Below the pieces are notes generated by a model that ran no database searches, was not told the DNA's origin, and worked only from the letters and a program-made list of their open reading frames with translations. Positions 14,463-21,347 of a DNA stretch of 21,901 nucleotides are shown here, in pieces. Source of the stretch: a virus; IMG/VR virus record IMGVR_UViG_3300047474_000273, positions 1 through 21,901 of that record; one strand, given 5' to 3'. Numbering within the stretch: the first letter of the stretch is position 1; every line of letters begins with the position of its first letter. Position numbers and translations under genes: made by a program.

Positions 14463-14646
14463 TATCACTTACAGGACGTACTTGATGTTGCTCTAAGTCG
14501 TATAGTTCGCTCATACGATCCACAGCACTTTTGATAGCCACTAAAGGCTCACTTTTGTTTTGCTTGATGTGGCTATGTACAAACCCTAATGGTTTAAACT
14601 CAGGTTCTGTACTTATTATTTCTTTTGCTATTGCTTCTAAATCCAT
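14431..14646 (-). CDS. Small unknown protein, antisense to the phoH 3' end
   Basis: The protein has 71 residues, is probably mostly helical and has no recognised domain. It begins MDLEAIAKEIISTEPEFKPL and ends DIILRLLCDTD. No membrane segment is seen. A late-type octamer, CATAAATA, lies 7 bases before the ATG, and no Shine-Dalgarno site is visible, so it may be read from a leaderless mRNA. It is head to head with the oxygenase gene (35 bases apart) and tail to tail with phoH (32-base overlap). That it is real is supported by the promoter and by the need to fill the gap. Confidence 0.6.
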   Translation of the reverse strand: MDLEAIAKEIISTEPEFKPLGFVHSHIKQNKSEPLVAIKSAVDRMSELYDLEQHQVRPVSDIILRLLCDTD

Positions 14647-14653
14647 TGTGTAG

Positions 14654-14661
14654 TATTTATG
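14654..14661 (-). promoter_or_regulatory. T4-type late promoter (CATAAATA), start-codon proximal
   Basis: The minus strand reads CATAAATACTACACAATG, with 7 bases between the octamer and the start codon of the 71-residue gene. It lies 5 bases from an oppositely directed late-like element. Confidence 0.5.
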
Positions 14662-14666
14662 TGGTG

Positions 14667-14674
14667 GCTAAATA
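14667..14674 (+). promoter_or_regulatory. Late-like promoter element (GCTAAATA) for the oxygenase gene
   Basis: GCTAAATACTTGGGAATG places the element 7 bases before the proposed oxygenase start. It shares the TAAATACTT core with the late promoters at 6228 and 13528, but its first bases depart from the consensus. Confidence 0.4.
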
Positions 14675-14681
14675 CTTGGGA

Positions 14682-15227
14682 ATGATAAAAGAACTCAATA
14701 ACAATATAGACTGTGATAAGATAGTAGAAGCATACAAACTTATAGAAGACAAGTTTGATTTATCTAATCCTTTTCCAGCAGTAAGTATAACCAGTTTAGA
14801 TGGCGAAGATGATTGGACATACTCCACACAAAAGACTGCTGACTTGTCTGTGCAAGAGTCCCAACTGAGTGTGTTGAACAATAGTCTTAAAGGAACTTAT
14901 TACGAAGATTTAATTTCACAATATCCAGAGTATTACAGATGGAGAGTATTGTGTATTCCGGGCAAACGTATATACAATGTACATCAAGATTCAAAGCCTA
15001 ATCAAGGCAATGTGTCAAACATAAGAGTACATATACCTATGGTTACAAATGAACAATGTTTCTTTCAATTTTGGAATGGTAGACCTGAAGCAAATACACA
15101 AAGTATTGTTAGGTCATATCATATGGAAGTTGGGAAGGCATATGAAGTTAATACTTCAAATTATCATTCTGCTGTGAATTTTGGTACTGAGTTTAGATAC
15201 CACTTGATAGGTGTGAAATACGTTTAA
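14682..15227 (+). CDS. Fe(II)/2-oxoglutarate oxygenase, Asp/Asn beta-hydroxylase-like
   Basis: This is a probable cupin-fold dioxygenase coupling 2-oxoglutarate oxidation to hydroxylation of an unknown substrate. Numbered from ATG 14682 (181 residues), iron ligands are H101-x-D103 in YNVHQDSKPN and H162 in SNYHSAVN. R115 and H117 lie in the family-type NIRVHIPMVTN strand, and R172 in FRYHLIG is the likely 2-oxoglutarate anchor. The HxD...R.HIP...H..xN...R.HL order matches aspartyl/asparaginyl beta-hydroxylases. An upstream in-frame start at 14625 would add 19 hydrophobic residues, but it lies before the late-like element and has no ribosome-binding site. The 3' end overlaps sufE tail to tail by 35 bases. 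Confidence 0.8.
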   Translation: MIKELNNNIDCDKIVEAYKLIEDKFDLSNPFPAVSITSLDGEDDWTYSTQKTADLSVQESQLSVLNNSLKGTYYEDLISQYPEYYRWRVLCIPGKRIYNVHQDSKPNQGNVSNIRVHIPMVTNEQCFFQFWNGRPEANTQSIVRSYHMEVGKAYEVNTSNYHSAVNFGTEFRYHLIGVKYV

Positions 15228-15582
15228 AAGCAGACTCCAAACCTGTTTGTCTTTGCATAGTAATCTTATTCCCAAAAGGCAATTGACTCATAAAAACGTC
15301 AAAGTCATTTTCATTAAAAACTTTTTCATCTTGGAATCTTACTAGCAAAATATGTAGTAGTCCTCCTACTAATTTGCTTTCTGTAAAGAATGTAAACCGT
15401 TTAGATATTTCATCTTTGTAACACCAAACTTTACTTTGACAGCCATACACTCTGTATTCGTCTGTACATCTAGTTTGGTCAAACTGAGGAAGACAATCTG
15501 ACAAACTCATTATAAATTCGTACTTGTCTAAATCTTCCTCTAATATTTCTAACGTGTCTTTGATTTCTTCGAAGTTATTCAC
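15193..15582 (-). CDS. sufE: SufE-like Fe-S cluster sulphur-acceptor protein
   Basis: SufE accepts persulphide sulphur from the cysteine desulphurase SufS and passes it to the SufBCD scaffold. The 129 residues align along E. coli SufE: KYEFIMSLSDCLPQFD with the helix before the active loop, then VYGCQSKVWC around catalytic Cys48 (family GCQSxVW), then LVGGLLHILLVRF and GLESAFKRI. Extra cysteines occur at positions 30, 39 and 54. The start is GTG at 15582, overlapping the upstream gene by 8 bases. No strong ribosome-binding site is seen, so coupling is likely. The first 24 residues match the family's first helix, which supports the GTG start over the Met at 25. It lacks a phage SufS partner here and would work with the host's. 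Confidence 0.88.
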   Translation of the reverse strand: MNNFEEIKDTLEILEEDLDKYEFIMSLSDCLPQFDQTRCTDEYRVYGCQSKVWCYKDEISKRFTFFTESKLVGGLLHILLVRFQDEKVFNENDFDVFMSQLPFGNKITMQRQTGLESAFKRISHLSSGI

Positions 15583-15790
15583 TGTTGGCGTTTTTATCCA
15601 CCCATACTATTTCAATGCCCCTACGTGCTAATTCGTTACGGCATTTCTGCTTGATTTTAGGCTTTTGCCCGTTGTTAATATATTCTATTAATTCTTCTTT
15701 GGAAGTATTCTTAATATAAAAGTTTTGTGTAACAACTGTTTTTGTACCACGTGCTACTGTTTTTTGTGTTGCTGAAAATTTTGTTGGCAT
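15575..15790 (-). CDS. Small basic phage protein upstream of sufE
   Basis: This 71-residue basic protein (MPTKFSATQKTVARGTKTVV...) has a KNTSKEELIEYINNGQKPKI helix-turn segment and a conserved-looking KCRNELARRGIEIVWV end. I have a weak recollection of similar small proteins in T4-like cyanophages, without known function. GGGAGA lies 5 bases before the ATG. It is followed at an 8-base overlap by sufE and preceded at 2 bases by the 56-residue gene, so the three are co-translated. Confidence 0.75.
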   Translation of the reverse strand: MPTKFSATQKTVARGTKTVVTQNFYIKNTSKEELIEYINNGQKPKIKQKCRNELARRGIEIVWVDKNANSE

Positions 15791-15792
15791 AG

Positions 15793-15963
15793 TTATCTCC
15801 CTTGTCCTCTATTAATTGCCATAGAGCGTTTTTTACTTTTGTTCATAGTAGACATTGCAATTTTTACTCTGCGTCCTCTACCACCAACACCAGTCGAAGA
15901 ACACTTTCTTCCGTTGCCGTTAATTAATGATTTGTTTGCCTTTCTTCTACTTGCTTTTGCCAT
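15793..15963 (-). CDS. Very small, strongly basic protein
   Basis: An open frame of 56 residues starts at ATG 15963 with AAGGAG 5 bases upstream and ends at TAA 15793-15795. The protein begins MAKASRRKANKSLINGNGRK, then has a GVGGRGRRVKIA segment and ends RSMAINRGQGR. About a third of the residues are Lys or Arg, with few acidic residues. This fits a nucleic-acid-binding peptide, but no family is recognised. The strong ribosome-binding site, the 2-base gap to the next gene and a late-type octamer upstream all support it as real. Confidence 0.75.
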   Translation of the reverse strand: MAKASRRKANKSLINGNGRKCSSTGVGGRGRRVKIAMSTMNKSKKRSMAINRGQGR

Positions 15964-15984
15964 TTTGCTCCTTGGTTGATGTTA

Positions 15985-15992
15985 TATTTATT
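15985..15992 (-). promoter_or_regulatory. Possible late promoter (AATAAATA) for the small-protein and sufE genes
   Basis: The minus strand reads AATAAATA at the stop codon of the dehydrogenase-like gene. It is 21 bases before the ATG at 15963, leaving room for a leader with the AAGGAG site. Confidence 0.4.
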
Positions 15993-16806
15993 ATTCGTCT
16001 CTTAAATTGTTATTAGTTTTGATTGCCTTTTCTAGTAATTTTAGTTCTGCTTTTAACATTTTAGAATAGTGCAATAATGCTTTTGTGTCTTTTGGAAAAC
16101 AATGTCCTCCAAATCCATATTTGCCATCAGGGCCTGGTACTTTCATATGACTGTTGCCCATACGTGGATCTCTAGTCAACATATCTGTAAATTGTTCCCA
16201 ACTTGCTCTTGCACCACTTACATCATATAATTTTGCTAATTCATTAAACCAAATAACTTTGGTTGCTAACCAACTGTTAATAGTATACTTAATAAGACTT
16301 GCTGTGATTAAGTCTACTTTAAAAGTAGGAACAACTTTTACATTGCTGTGCCTATGATATACTTTTTCAACAAAATCACAATCTTTCCATTTGCCACCTA
16401 ACACTTGCATATTTGGATTTATAAAATCATCGTGTGCATTTGCTTCTGTGAGGAACTCTGGATTGTAAACTATACGCAATTTAAAGTCCTTTTTAAACGT
16501 TGTTAAGTGATGTGGTGTAATAGTACTCTTTATCACAACAACGCCTTTATACGACTGATTATGCAGTTCTACGAGTGTTTCTTGCACTATACTGACATCT
16601 ACATCGTATTGTTCATCACGTTGTGGAGTAGGCACACATACAAAAAGGAGTGGTGGATCAAAGTCATTGACAAGTTTATCAATTGTGTTGTCCTCTGAAA
16701 TTTTAGGATCCACCACAAACTGTTTAACGGTATCAGTATTAAACCCATTGGCTACTGCACCGCCTACGAAACCTTTTCCTATTATACCTATCTTAACATC
16801 AGTCAT
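15991..16806 (-). CDS. Short UDP-glucose/GDP-mannose 6-dehydrogenase-like protein
   Basis: These enzymes use two NAD+ to oxidise the C6 hydroxyl of a nucleotide sugar to a uronate. Visible motifs are the NAD-binding GIIGKGFVGGAV (7-18), FVCVPTP (55-61), VIKSTITP (91-98), YNPEFLTEANA (114-124) with Glu117, the central-domain LIKYTINSWLATKV with Lys173 and Asn177, and FGGHCFPKDT with catalytic Cys236. It has only 271 residues, against about 390-450 in the family, and ends soon after the Cys loop. The C-terminal UDP-binding Rossmann domain is therefore missing and activity on a usual substrate is uncertain. It overlaps the upstream membrane protein gene by ATGA. Confidence 0.88.
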   Translation of the reverse strand: MTDVKIGIIGKGFVGGAVANGFNTDTVKQFVVDPKISEDNTIDKLVNDFDPPLLFVCVPTPQRDEQYDVDVSIVQETLVELHNQSYKGVVVIKSTITPHHLTTFKKDFKLRIVYNPEFLTEANAHDDFINPNMQVLGGKWKDCDFVEKVYHRHSNVKVVPTFKVDLITASLIKYTINSWLATKVIWFNELAKLYDVSGARASWEQFTDMLTRDPRMGNSHMKVPGPDGKYGFGGHCFPKDTKALLHYSKMLKAELKLLEKAIKTNNNLRDE

Positions 16807-17180
16807 CGTATAACCTCTGCTAAGTTCATTAATACTGCTGTGCCTGTTATTGCACTACCTATCATAATTGCTTTATCATTCCAACAATGACCGACATATA
16901 CCCAAGCAATAGAACTGAGAGCATAAGCAACTTTACCTAGTGTTAAAAAATCTGCACTTTGTAAAAACACTCCTAATACAGCAAGTGTTGTTGCCAACCA
17001 TTTGATATAACTATCCAATCCGCCTGTTGGGGTACTTGGTGAGAATATATCAACTTGCTCTTGCAGTTCATCCATCTCTTTCTTAAGACGACTTCTTTCT
17101 GCATTTAGTTCCATCGCAAGACGTCCAGCCTTGCTCATAGGATCAAGTTTATTAACTTCTTCCTTAAATGACTTTTCCAT
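16803..17180 (-). CDS. Small membrane protein with N-terminal coiled coil
   Basis: The 125 residues begin with a charged helix (about 1-45, ELNAERSRLKKEMDELQEQV) that may form a coiled coil. Three hydrophobic segments follow at about 60-76, 83-98 and 105-121. The membrane part matches its upstream neighbour: YIKWLATT against YVKWTASC, and WVYVGHCWNDKAIMI against WMIVGLLWKDRALIL. They resemble short multi-helix proteins of marine phages, possibly the DUF6552 type from memory. Holin activity is possible but unproven. Translation is coupled to the upstream gene through TAATG. Confidence 0.75.
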   Translation of the reverse strand: MEKSFKEEVNKLDPMSKAGRLAMELNAERSRLKKEMDELQEQVDIFSPSTPTGGLDSYIKWLATTLAVLGVFLQSADFLTLGKVAYALSSIAWVYVGHCWNDKAIMIGSAITGTAVLMNLAEVIR

Positions 17181-17485
17181 TATATCATATACTCTGTGAT
17201 AAGTGTTCTAATGAACAACACAATACCGACACCATTAAGTAATATTAATGCTCTGTCCTTCCATAACAAACCAACAATCATCCAACCTGTTACACCTATA
17301 AGACTTAATACTGTGTCTAATAATTGTAAGTATGACGGTTCTGGAATACCTCTTATGCTCATACTTGCAAGTATAAAGCAACTGGCAGTCCATTTTACAT
17401 ACCAACTAAGGTCTTGTTTTGGAGTAGCACTTTTTTGAATACGTTTGCTATTCTTTATTTCGTCTGGATGAAAATCGTTTGTCAT
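17180..17485 (-). CDS. Small membrane protein, paralogue of the next gene
   Basis: The 101 residues start with a polar segment (MTNDFHPDEIKNSKRIQKSA), followed by three hydrophobic segments at about 30-46, 53-72 and 77-96. The signature W(M/V)xVGxxW(K/N)D(R/K)A is shared with the downstream 125-residue protein, so the pair probably arose by duplication and divergence. It is the first gene behind a perfect consensus sigma-70 promoter, with only 7 bases between the -10 box and the ATG and no Shine-Dalgarno site. Early expression argues somewhat against a role as holin. Confidence 0.75.
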   Translation of the reverse strand: MTNDFHPDEIKNSKRIQKSATPKQDLSWYVKWTASCFILASMSIRGIPEPSYLQLLDTVLSLIGVTGWMIVGLLWKDRALILLNGVGIVLFIRTLITEYMI

Positions 17486-17492
17486 AATTGGT

Positions 17493-17521
17493 ATTATACA
17501 GTAAAATGTATCTTATGTCAA
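17493..17521 (-). promoter_or_regulatory. Perfect consensus sigma-70 promoter of the membrane-protein operon
   Basis: The minus strand reads TTGACA (17521-17516), a 17-base spacer and TATAAT (17498-17493). The predicted start is at 17486, one base before the ATG. The -35 box coincides with the last two codons (Leu-Thr) of the upstream radical SAM gene, and that gene's TAA stop lies just after it in the spacer. Confidence 0.85.
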
Positions 17522-18964
17522 TAACCAATTTGACTTCTCTTTGATATATTTTTGCATCATTGTGTCCTGTGTGCCTTGGGCAAACATAATCATATTGTTA
17601 TATTCTGCCCATTTCATATTTGGAATAAGTGCTTTCATACTGGATATTTCGTGTGCAGAATAAAGACTTGTTAGATTCTTTGAAAAATAGGCATTTATTT
17701 TGGAGTTTATATCCCTTGAGTGATTTCTATTAGTCCACTCGTTTTCCCAATAGTCACTGCCATACCCTAATTTTAAATCTTCGTAGTTTTGTTCATCAGG
17801 TAAAATAGTGTATCCGTATTTTTCAGGATCTTTATCAAACTCACTTTTAATTTCTTCGTTTTCTAACTTACTGTATAATCTCAATGTAAATGCACCAGCA
17901 CTGGTTAAAAGTTGCTCGTTTACTATACGTTCTGCGTGATGCCAAATAGATTGTTCTGAGTCTCCACTTAACCCTATAATAAAGTTACCATATGTAAAAG
18001 CATCTGGCATTTCACGTTTTACTAATCTTAAGGTATCATAATTTTTTTCAGGCTTACCACCTTTACGAATCATCTTGGTAGCGGCAGGGTTCATACTTTC
18101 TATACCAAAATATAATCCGTGCAATCTGGATTCGTTCATTAGGTCTACTTGATGAGGTTTTGCACCAATAATATCCATACGAGCAAAACTCATAAGCCAA
18201 GGTTCAAATGTCAACTGCCGTTTTGCATCTACAAGTAATTGTAATTTTGCATCTTCTTCGTTGATAGTGTCGTCTGCCAAAAAGAAGTTTGTTATGCCTG
18301 CTTTGTCATAAGCCGTTTGCATTGTTTCAACCAATCTATCCACAGTATTCAGTTGTGGGTTTTTGTTGTTTCTATAATCGTATCCACAAAAACTGCAATT
18401 GAACTTGCACCCTAATGCAGTCTCTATTGTCATTAACTCCTGTGGTTGCCAAAAGTCGTTTTCTTCTATTACATTATAAACAGGGTCGTCCATTATTACG
18501 CCTGTTGGGTTTTTATAACAAGGTGGATTCTCAAATACTCGATAGTTGCTAATGTCTTTGCCTTGTAAATATGCTAACAATATGTTTGTGCATCTGCCTA
18601 TCAGCATTATATCTACCCAACTTTCATCACCTTGAGGTTCTCTAAATCCTCCCAACATAACTTTGAGTTGAGGTATATCTTTTTGTAATTCTTCTACAAG
18701 TTCTTTGTAATAGTCTCTGCCACTAGCATCAATACTGCCACTGTAACCAATCAAACATTCTTCCTCATCGCCGAACCAAGTCAACATAGATTTAACAAGT
18801 AAGTCCTTGGGCCAGGACAGGAAGTAATCTATGTTGGTAGCATCAATACCTAACTTTCTTGCTTCTTGAGTAACATAGTATGCACCAACGGCTCTGCTGT
18901 TATTTTTTATATCACCTGCTTTGGTATTCTTGATATGTAGGTCTGATAATACTAAAAATTTCAT
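17513..18964 (-). CDS. Radical SAM protein, second of a tandem pair
   Basis: The radical SAM cluster motif Cx3Cx2C is at Cys186, Cys190 and Cys193 (ETALGCKFNCSFCGYDY). It would hold a [4Fe-4S] cluster that cleaves S-adenosylmethionine to a 5'-deoxyadenosyl radical. Residues 1-135 look like a Rossmann domain of the type before the core in B12-binding radical SAM enzymes (IGYSGSIDASG, VMLGGFREP, VDIMLIGRCTNILL). The DxHxxG cobalamin motif is not seen. Later core motifs are NFFLADDTINE, GLYFGIESMNP and YGNFIIGLSGDSE. The protein has 483 residues; its substrate is unknown. It starts inside the stop codon of its paralogue (ATGA). Confidence 0.85.
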   Translation of the reverse strand: MKFLVLSDLHIKNTKAGDIKNNSRAVGAYYVTQEARKLGIDATNIDYFLSWPKDLLVKSMLTWFGDEEECLIGYSGSIDASGRDYYKELVEELQKDIPQLKVMLGGFREPQGDESWVDIMLIGRCTNILLAYLQGKDISNYRVFENPPCYKNPTGVIMDDPVYNVIEENDFWQPQELMTIETALGCKFNCSFCGYDYRNNKNPQLNTVDRLVETMQTAYDKAGITNFFLADDTINEEDAKLQLLVDAKRQLTFEPWLMSFARMDIIGAKPHQVDLMNESRLHGLYFGIESMNPAATKMIRKGGKPEKNYDTLRLVKREMPDAFTYGNFIIGLSGDSEQSIWHHAERIVNEQLLTSAGAFTLRLYSKLENEEIKSEFDKDPEKYGYTILPDEQNYEDLKLGYGSDYWENEWTNRNHSRDINSKINAYFSKNLTSLYSAHEISSMKALIPNMKWAEYNNMIMFAQGTQDTMMQKYIKEKSNWLLT

Positions 18965-20406
18965 AGCATACTCTTTGACTTGTTTGAGATGTATTGATTC
19001 ATCATACCATTTTGTACACCTTGTGCAAACATCATCATATGGTTATATTGTGGTATAGGAACATTTGGTATAAGTGTTTTCATCATTGCATAATCGTGAG
19101 CAGTATAGAGGCTTGGTAAGTTATCTCTATAATAAGCATCTACTTGATGATTTAAAATACTTGCATCTGTTCTATTGGTCCAATCATTTTGCCAATTATC
19201 ACTTTCATATCCTATATTATCCCAACTGATAGTTTTTTGTTCTAAAATTTCATATCCGTACTTAGCAGGATCTTTATCCATTTCACTTTTGATTTCATCG
19301 TTTTGTAATTGGCTGTAAAGTCTCAAAGCAGTAGTACCTCCGGCAGTTAGCAGTTGTTCATCACAAATTAATTTTGCGGTATCCCAAATATCTTTTTCAG
19401 AGTCACCAGTTAATCCTATAATAAAGTTGCCATAAGTAAATGCTTCTGGAAATTCTTTTTTGACTAACCGCATAGTATCTATGTTACGTTCAGGCTTGCC
19501 GCCTTTTCTAATAATTTTTGTAATATTAGGATTTAAAGTTTCAATACCATAAAAATGACTGAGTATGTTTGCTTCTCTTAATAAATCTATTTGGTGAGTC
19601 TTTGCACCCATTATGTCTATTCTAACAAATGCCATCAACCAAGGTTCAAACGTCAACTGTTTCTTGACTTCGCCTAGTAACAAAAGTTTATCATCAACTT
19701 CATTAATTGTGTCGTCTGCCAAAAAGAAATTAGTAATACCAGCGACGTCGTATGCTGTTTGCATTGTTTCAACAAGTTTATCTATCCCATTAAGTGTTGG
19801 GTTTTTGTTGTTTCTGTAATCATATCCGCAAAAACTACAATTAAACTTACAACCCAATGCTGTTTCTATAGTTAATAATTCGTTGGGACTCCAAAAGTCA
19901 TCTTCTCTAAGTATATTGTATACTGGAGGTTCTATAATAACTCCTGCAGGATTTTTATACCCTGGCGGATTATCAAACACTTGATATTTGCTAATGTCTT
20001 TGCCTTGCAGATAGTCTAACAGTATGTTTGTACACCTACCTATCAGCAATATGTCTACCCAATCACTATCGCCTTGTGGCTCTCTAAAACCACCTAGCAT
20101 AACTTTCAACTGAGGTATGTCTTGCTGTAACTCTTTGACTAATTCTTTATAGAAGTCAGTACCACTAGCATCAATGCTACCGCTATAACCAATTAAACAT
20201 TCTTTCTCGTCTTTGAAATAAGACAAAATACATTTGACTAATAAGTCTCTGGGCCAGTCTAAAAAATAGTCTATGTTACAACAATCAATGCCTATCTTTC
20301 TTGCTTCTTGAGTAACATAGTATGCTCCGACACCACGCCCGTTATTTTTAATCCTACCGGCGCGAGTTTCTCTCAAATGCAAATCTGACAATACTAGGAA
20401 CTTCAT
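18961..20406 (-). CDS. Radical SAM protein, first of a tandem pair
   Basis: The 481-residue paralogue of the downstream gene has the Cx3Cx2C motif at identical residues (186, 190, 193) and the same N-terminal Rossmann-like domain. About 46 of the first 60 residues are identical between the two, and the length differs by only two. The divergence lies mostly in the C-terminal third (SILNHQVDAYYRDNLPSLY against DINSKINAYFSKNLTSLY) and in the segment after the core (ILSHFYGIETLNP against LHGLYFGIESMNP). This suggests related chemistry on different substrates or a hetero-oligomer. It starts 14 bases after the gp44 stop with no clear ribosome-binding site and is probably expressed from the gp44 transcript. 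Confidence 0.85.
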   Translation of the reverse strand: MKFLVLSDLHLRETRAGRIKNNGRGVGAYYVTQEARKIGIDCCNIDYFLDWPRDLLVKCILSYFKDEKECLIGYSGSIDASGTDFYKELVKELQQDIPQLKVMLGGFREPQGDSDWVDILLIGRCTNILLDYLQGKDISKYQVFDNPPGYKNPAGVIIEPPVYNILREDDFWSPNELLTIETALGCKFNCSFCGYDYRNNKNPTLNGIDKLVETMQTAYDVAGITNFFLADDTINEVDDKLLLLGEVKKQLTFEPWLMAFVRIDIMGAKTHQIDLLREANILSHFYGIETLNPNITKIIRKGGKPERNIDTMRLVKKEFPEAFTYGNFIIGLTGDSEKDIWDTAKLICDEQLLTAGGTTALRLYSQLQNDEIKSEMDKDPAKYGYEILEQKTISWDNIGYESDNWQNDWTNRTDASILNHQVDAYYRDNLPSLYTAHDYAMMKTLIPNVPIPQYNHMMMFAQGVQNGMMNQYISNKSKSML

Positions 20407-20420
20407 ACTGTATATTTAGT

Positions 20421-21347
20421 TTATGCTTCTGCTATCTGTGTAAGTTCTACAAGTGTTGCTGATAAATTTATTTCAGGATCTGCACAACTAACACTCTTAA
20501 CTAAACCATCTCTGATTGTTACTACTGCCTGCATCTGTTGTGCTTCTGTGTCTCCCCATAATTCCAAGTTGCGATACATAAATCTAAATATGTCCTCATA
20601 CTCTTCGGGTCTTGCTTGTCCTACTATTAGTTCTCTTGCTTTCTTGTATTCTTTTGCTTTGAATAAGTCCACCATCTGTAAATGCCAATCGCTTTGTCCT
20701 GTATCGCTTTTGTCAGGCATAACAAGTTCGCCTGTTGTACTATTCATTTGCACCAAGTTAATACATTTTCTCATATCTGGGTATGTTGCATTTACATAAG
20801 TGTCTAATGTTTCCAAATCAATCTTAACATTTTCCTGCACACAAATAGTTGCTATTCTTGAAGTAAACTCAGTCATATCTAACTTCTCAATGTGGAAGCC
20901 TTGACATCTACTGTGTAGTGCTGGAATAATTCTTTGTGGATAGTTACAAGTAAAAATAAACCTTGCAGTAGTGTAATACATTTCTGTAACACCACGTAGG
21001 GCCGCCTGACCATTGGGACTGATATAGTCTGCCTCATCAAGTAATACATACTTGAACTCTCCAAAAGGCATTGTACTAACAAAGTTTGTTATCTTATCTC
21101 TGATAACATCTATGCCGTTTTCGTTACTGGCATTTATCTCTAAAATATCACTACCGTCTACCCCCAGACTGTGTAGCAATAACTTTGCTAGAGTTGTTTT
21201 ACCAGTCCCTGGTGCTCCGCTGAATAGTAAGTGCGGTAATGCACCTTCTTCTATCCAACTGCTTACTTGAACTTTTTGTGCTTCATCTCTAAACACATAA
21301 TCGTTTACATTGTTAGGTCTATACTTTTCTGTCCATATGTCTCTCAT
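20421..21347 (-). CDS. 44: Sliding-clamp loader ATPase subunit (T4 gp44-like)
   Basis: This is the AAA+ subunit of the T4-type clamp loader, which opens the gp45 clamp and loads it on DNA with gp62. Clamp loading also supports late transcription in T4. It has Walker A GAPGTGKT (44-51), Walker B VLLDEADY with the DEAD box (104-107), INASNENGIDVIR and the arginine-finger SRC motif (HSRCQG, 146-148), as in RFC small subunits. Its 308 residues are close to T4 gp44 (319). It starts with MRDIWTEKYRPNNVNDY, the family's usual beginning. Its ATG overlaps the TAA of the 78-residue gene by one base. gp62 and gp45 are not in the window. Confidence 0.93.
   Translation of the reverse strand: MRDIWTEKYRPNNVNDYVFRDEAQKVQVSSWIEEGALPHLLFSGAPGTGKTTLAKLLLHSLGVDGSDILEINASNENGIDVIRDKITNFVSTMPFGEFKYVLLDEADYISPNGQAALRGVTEMYYTTARFIFTCNYPQRIIPALHSRCQGFHIEKLDMTEFTSRIATICVQENVKIDLETLDTYVNATYPDMRKCINLVQMNSTTGELVMPDKSDTGQSDWHLQMVDLFKAKEYKKARELIVGQARPEEYEDIFRFMYRNLELWGDTEAQQMQAVVTIRDGLVKSVSCADPEINLSATLVELTQIAEA

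Noticed and set aside
14625-14681. Upstream start for the oxygenase adding 19 hydrophobic residues
   Set aside because: It would overlap the opposing gene and its promoter, and no Shine-Dalgarno site is present. The extension resembles a signal anchor only because the opposite strand is a promoter-rich region.
18932-18964. Metallophosphoesterase-like start (LSDLH) in the radical SAM proteins
   Set aside because: The first 10 residues resemble the DxH metal motif of calcineurin-like phosphoesterases, but no GD, GNH(D/E) or GH motifs follow. The Cx3Cx2C core defines the family.
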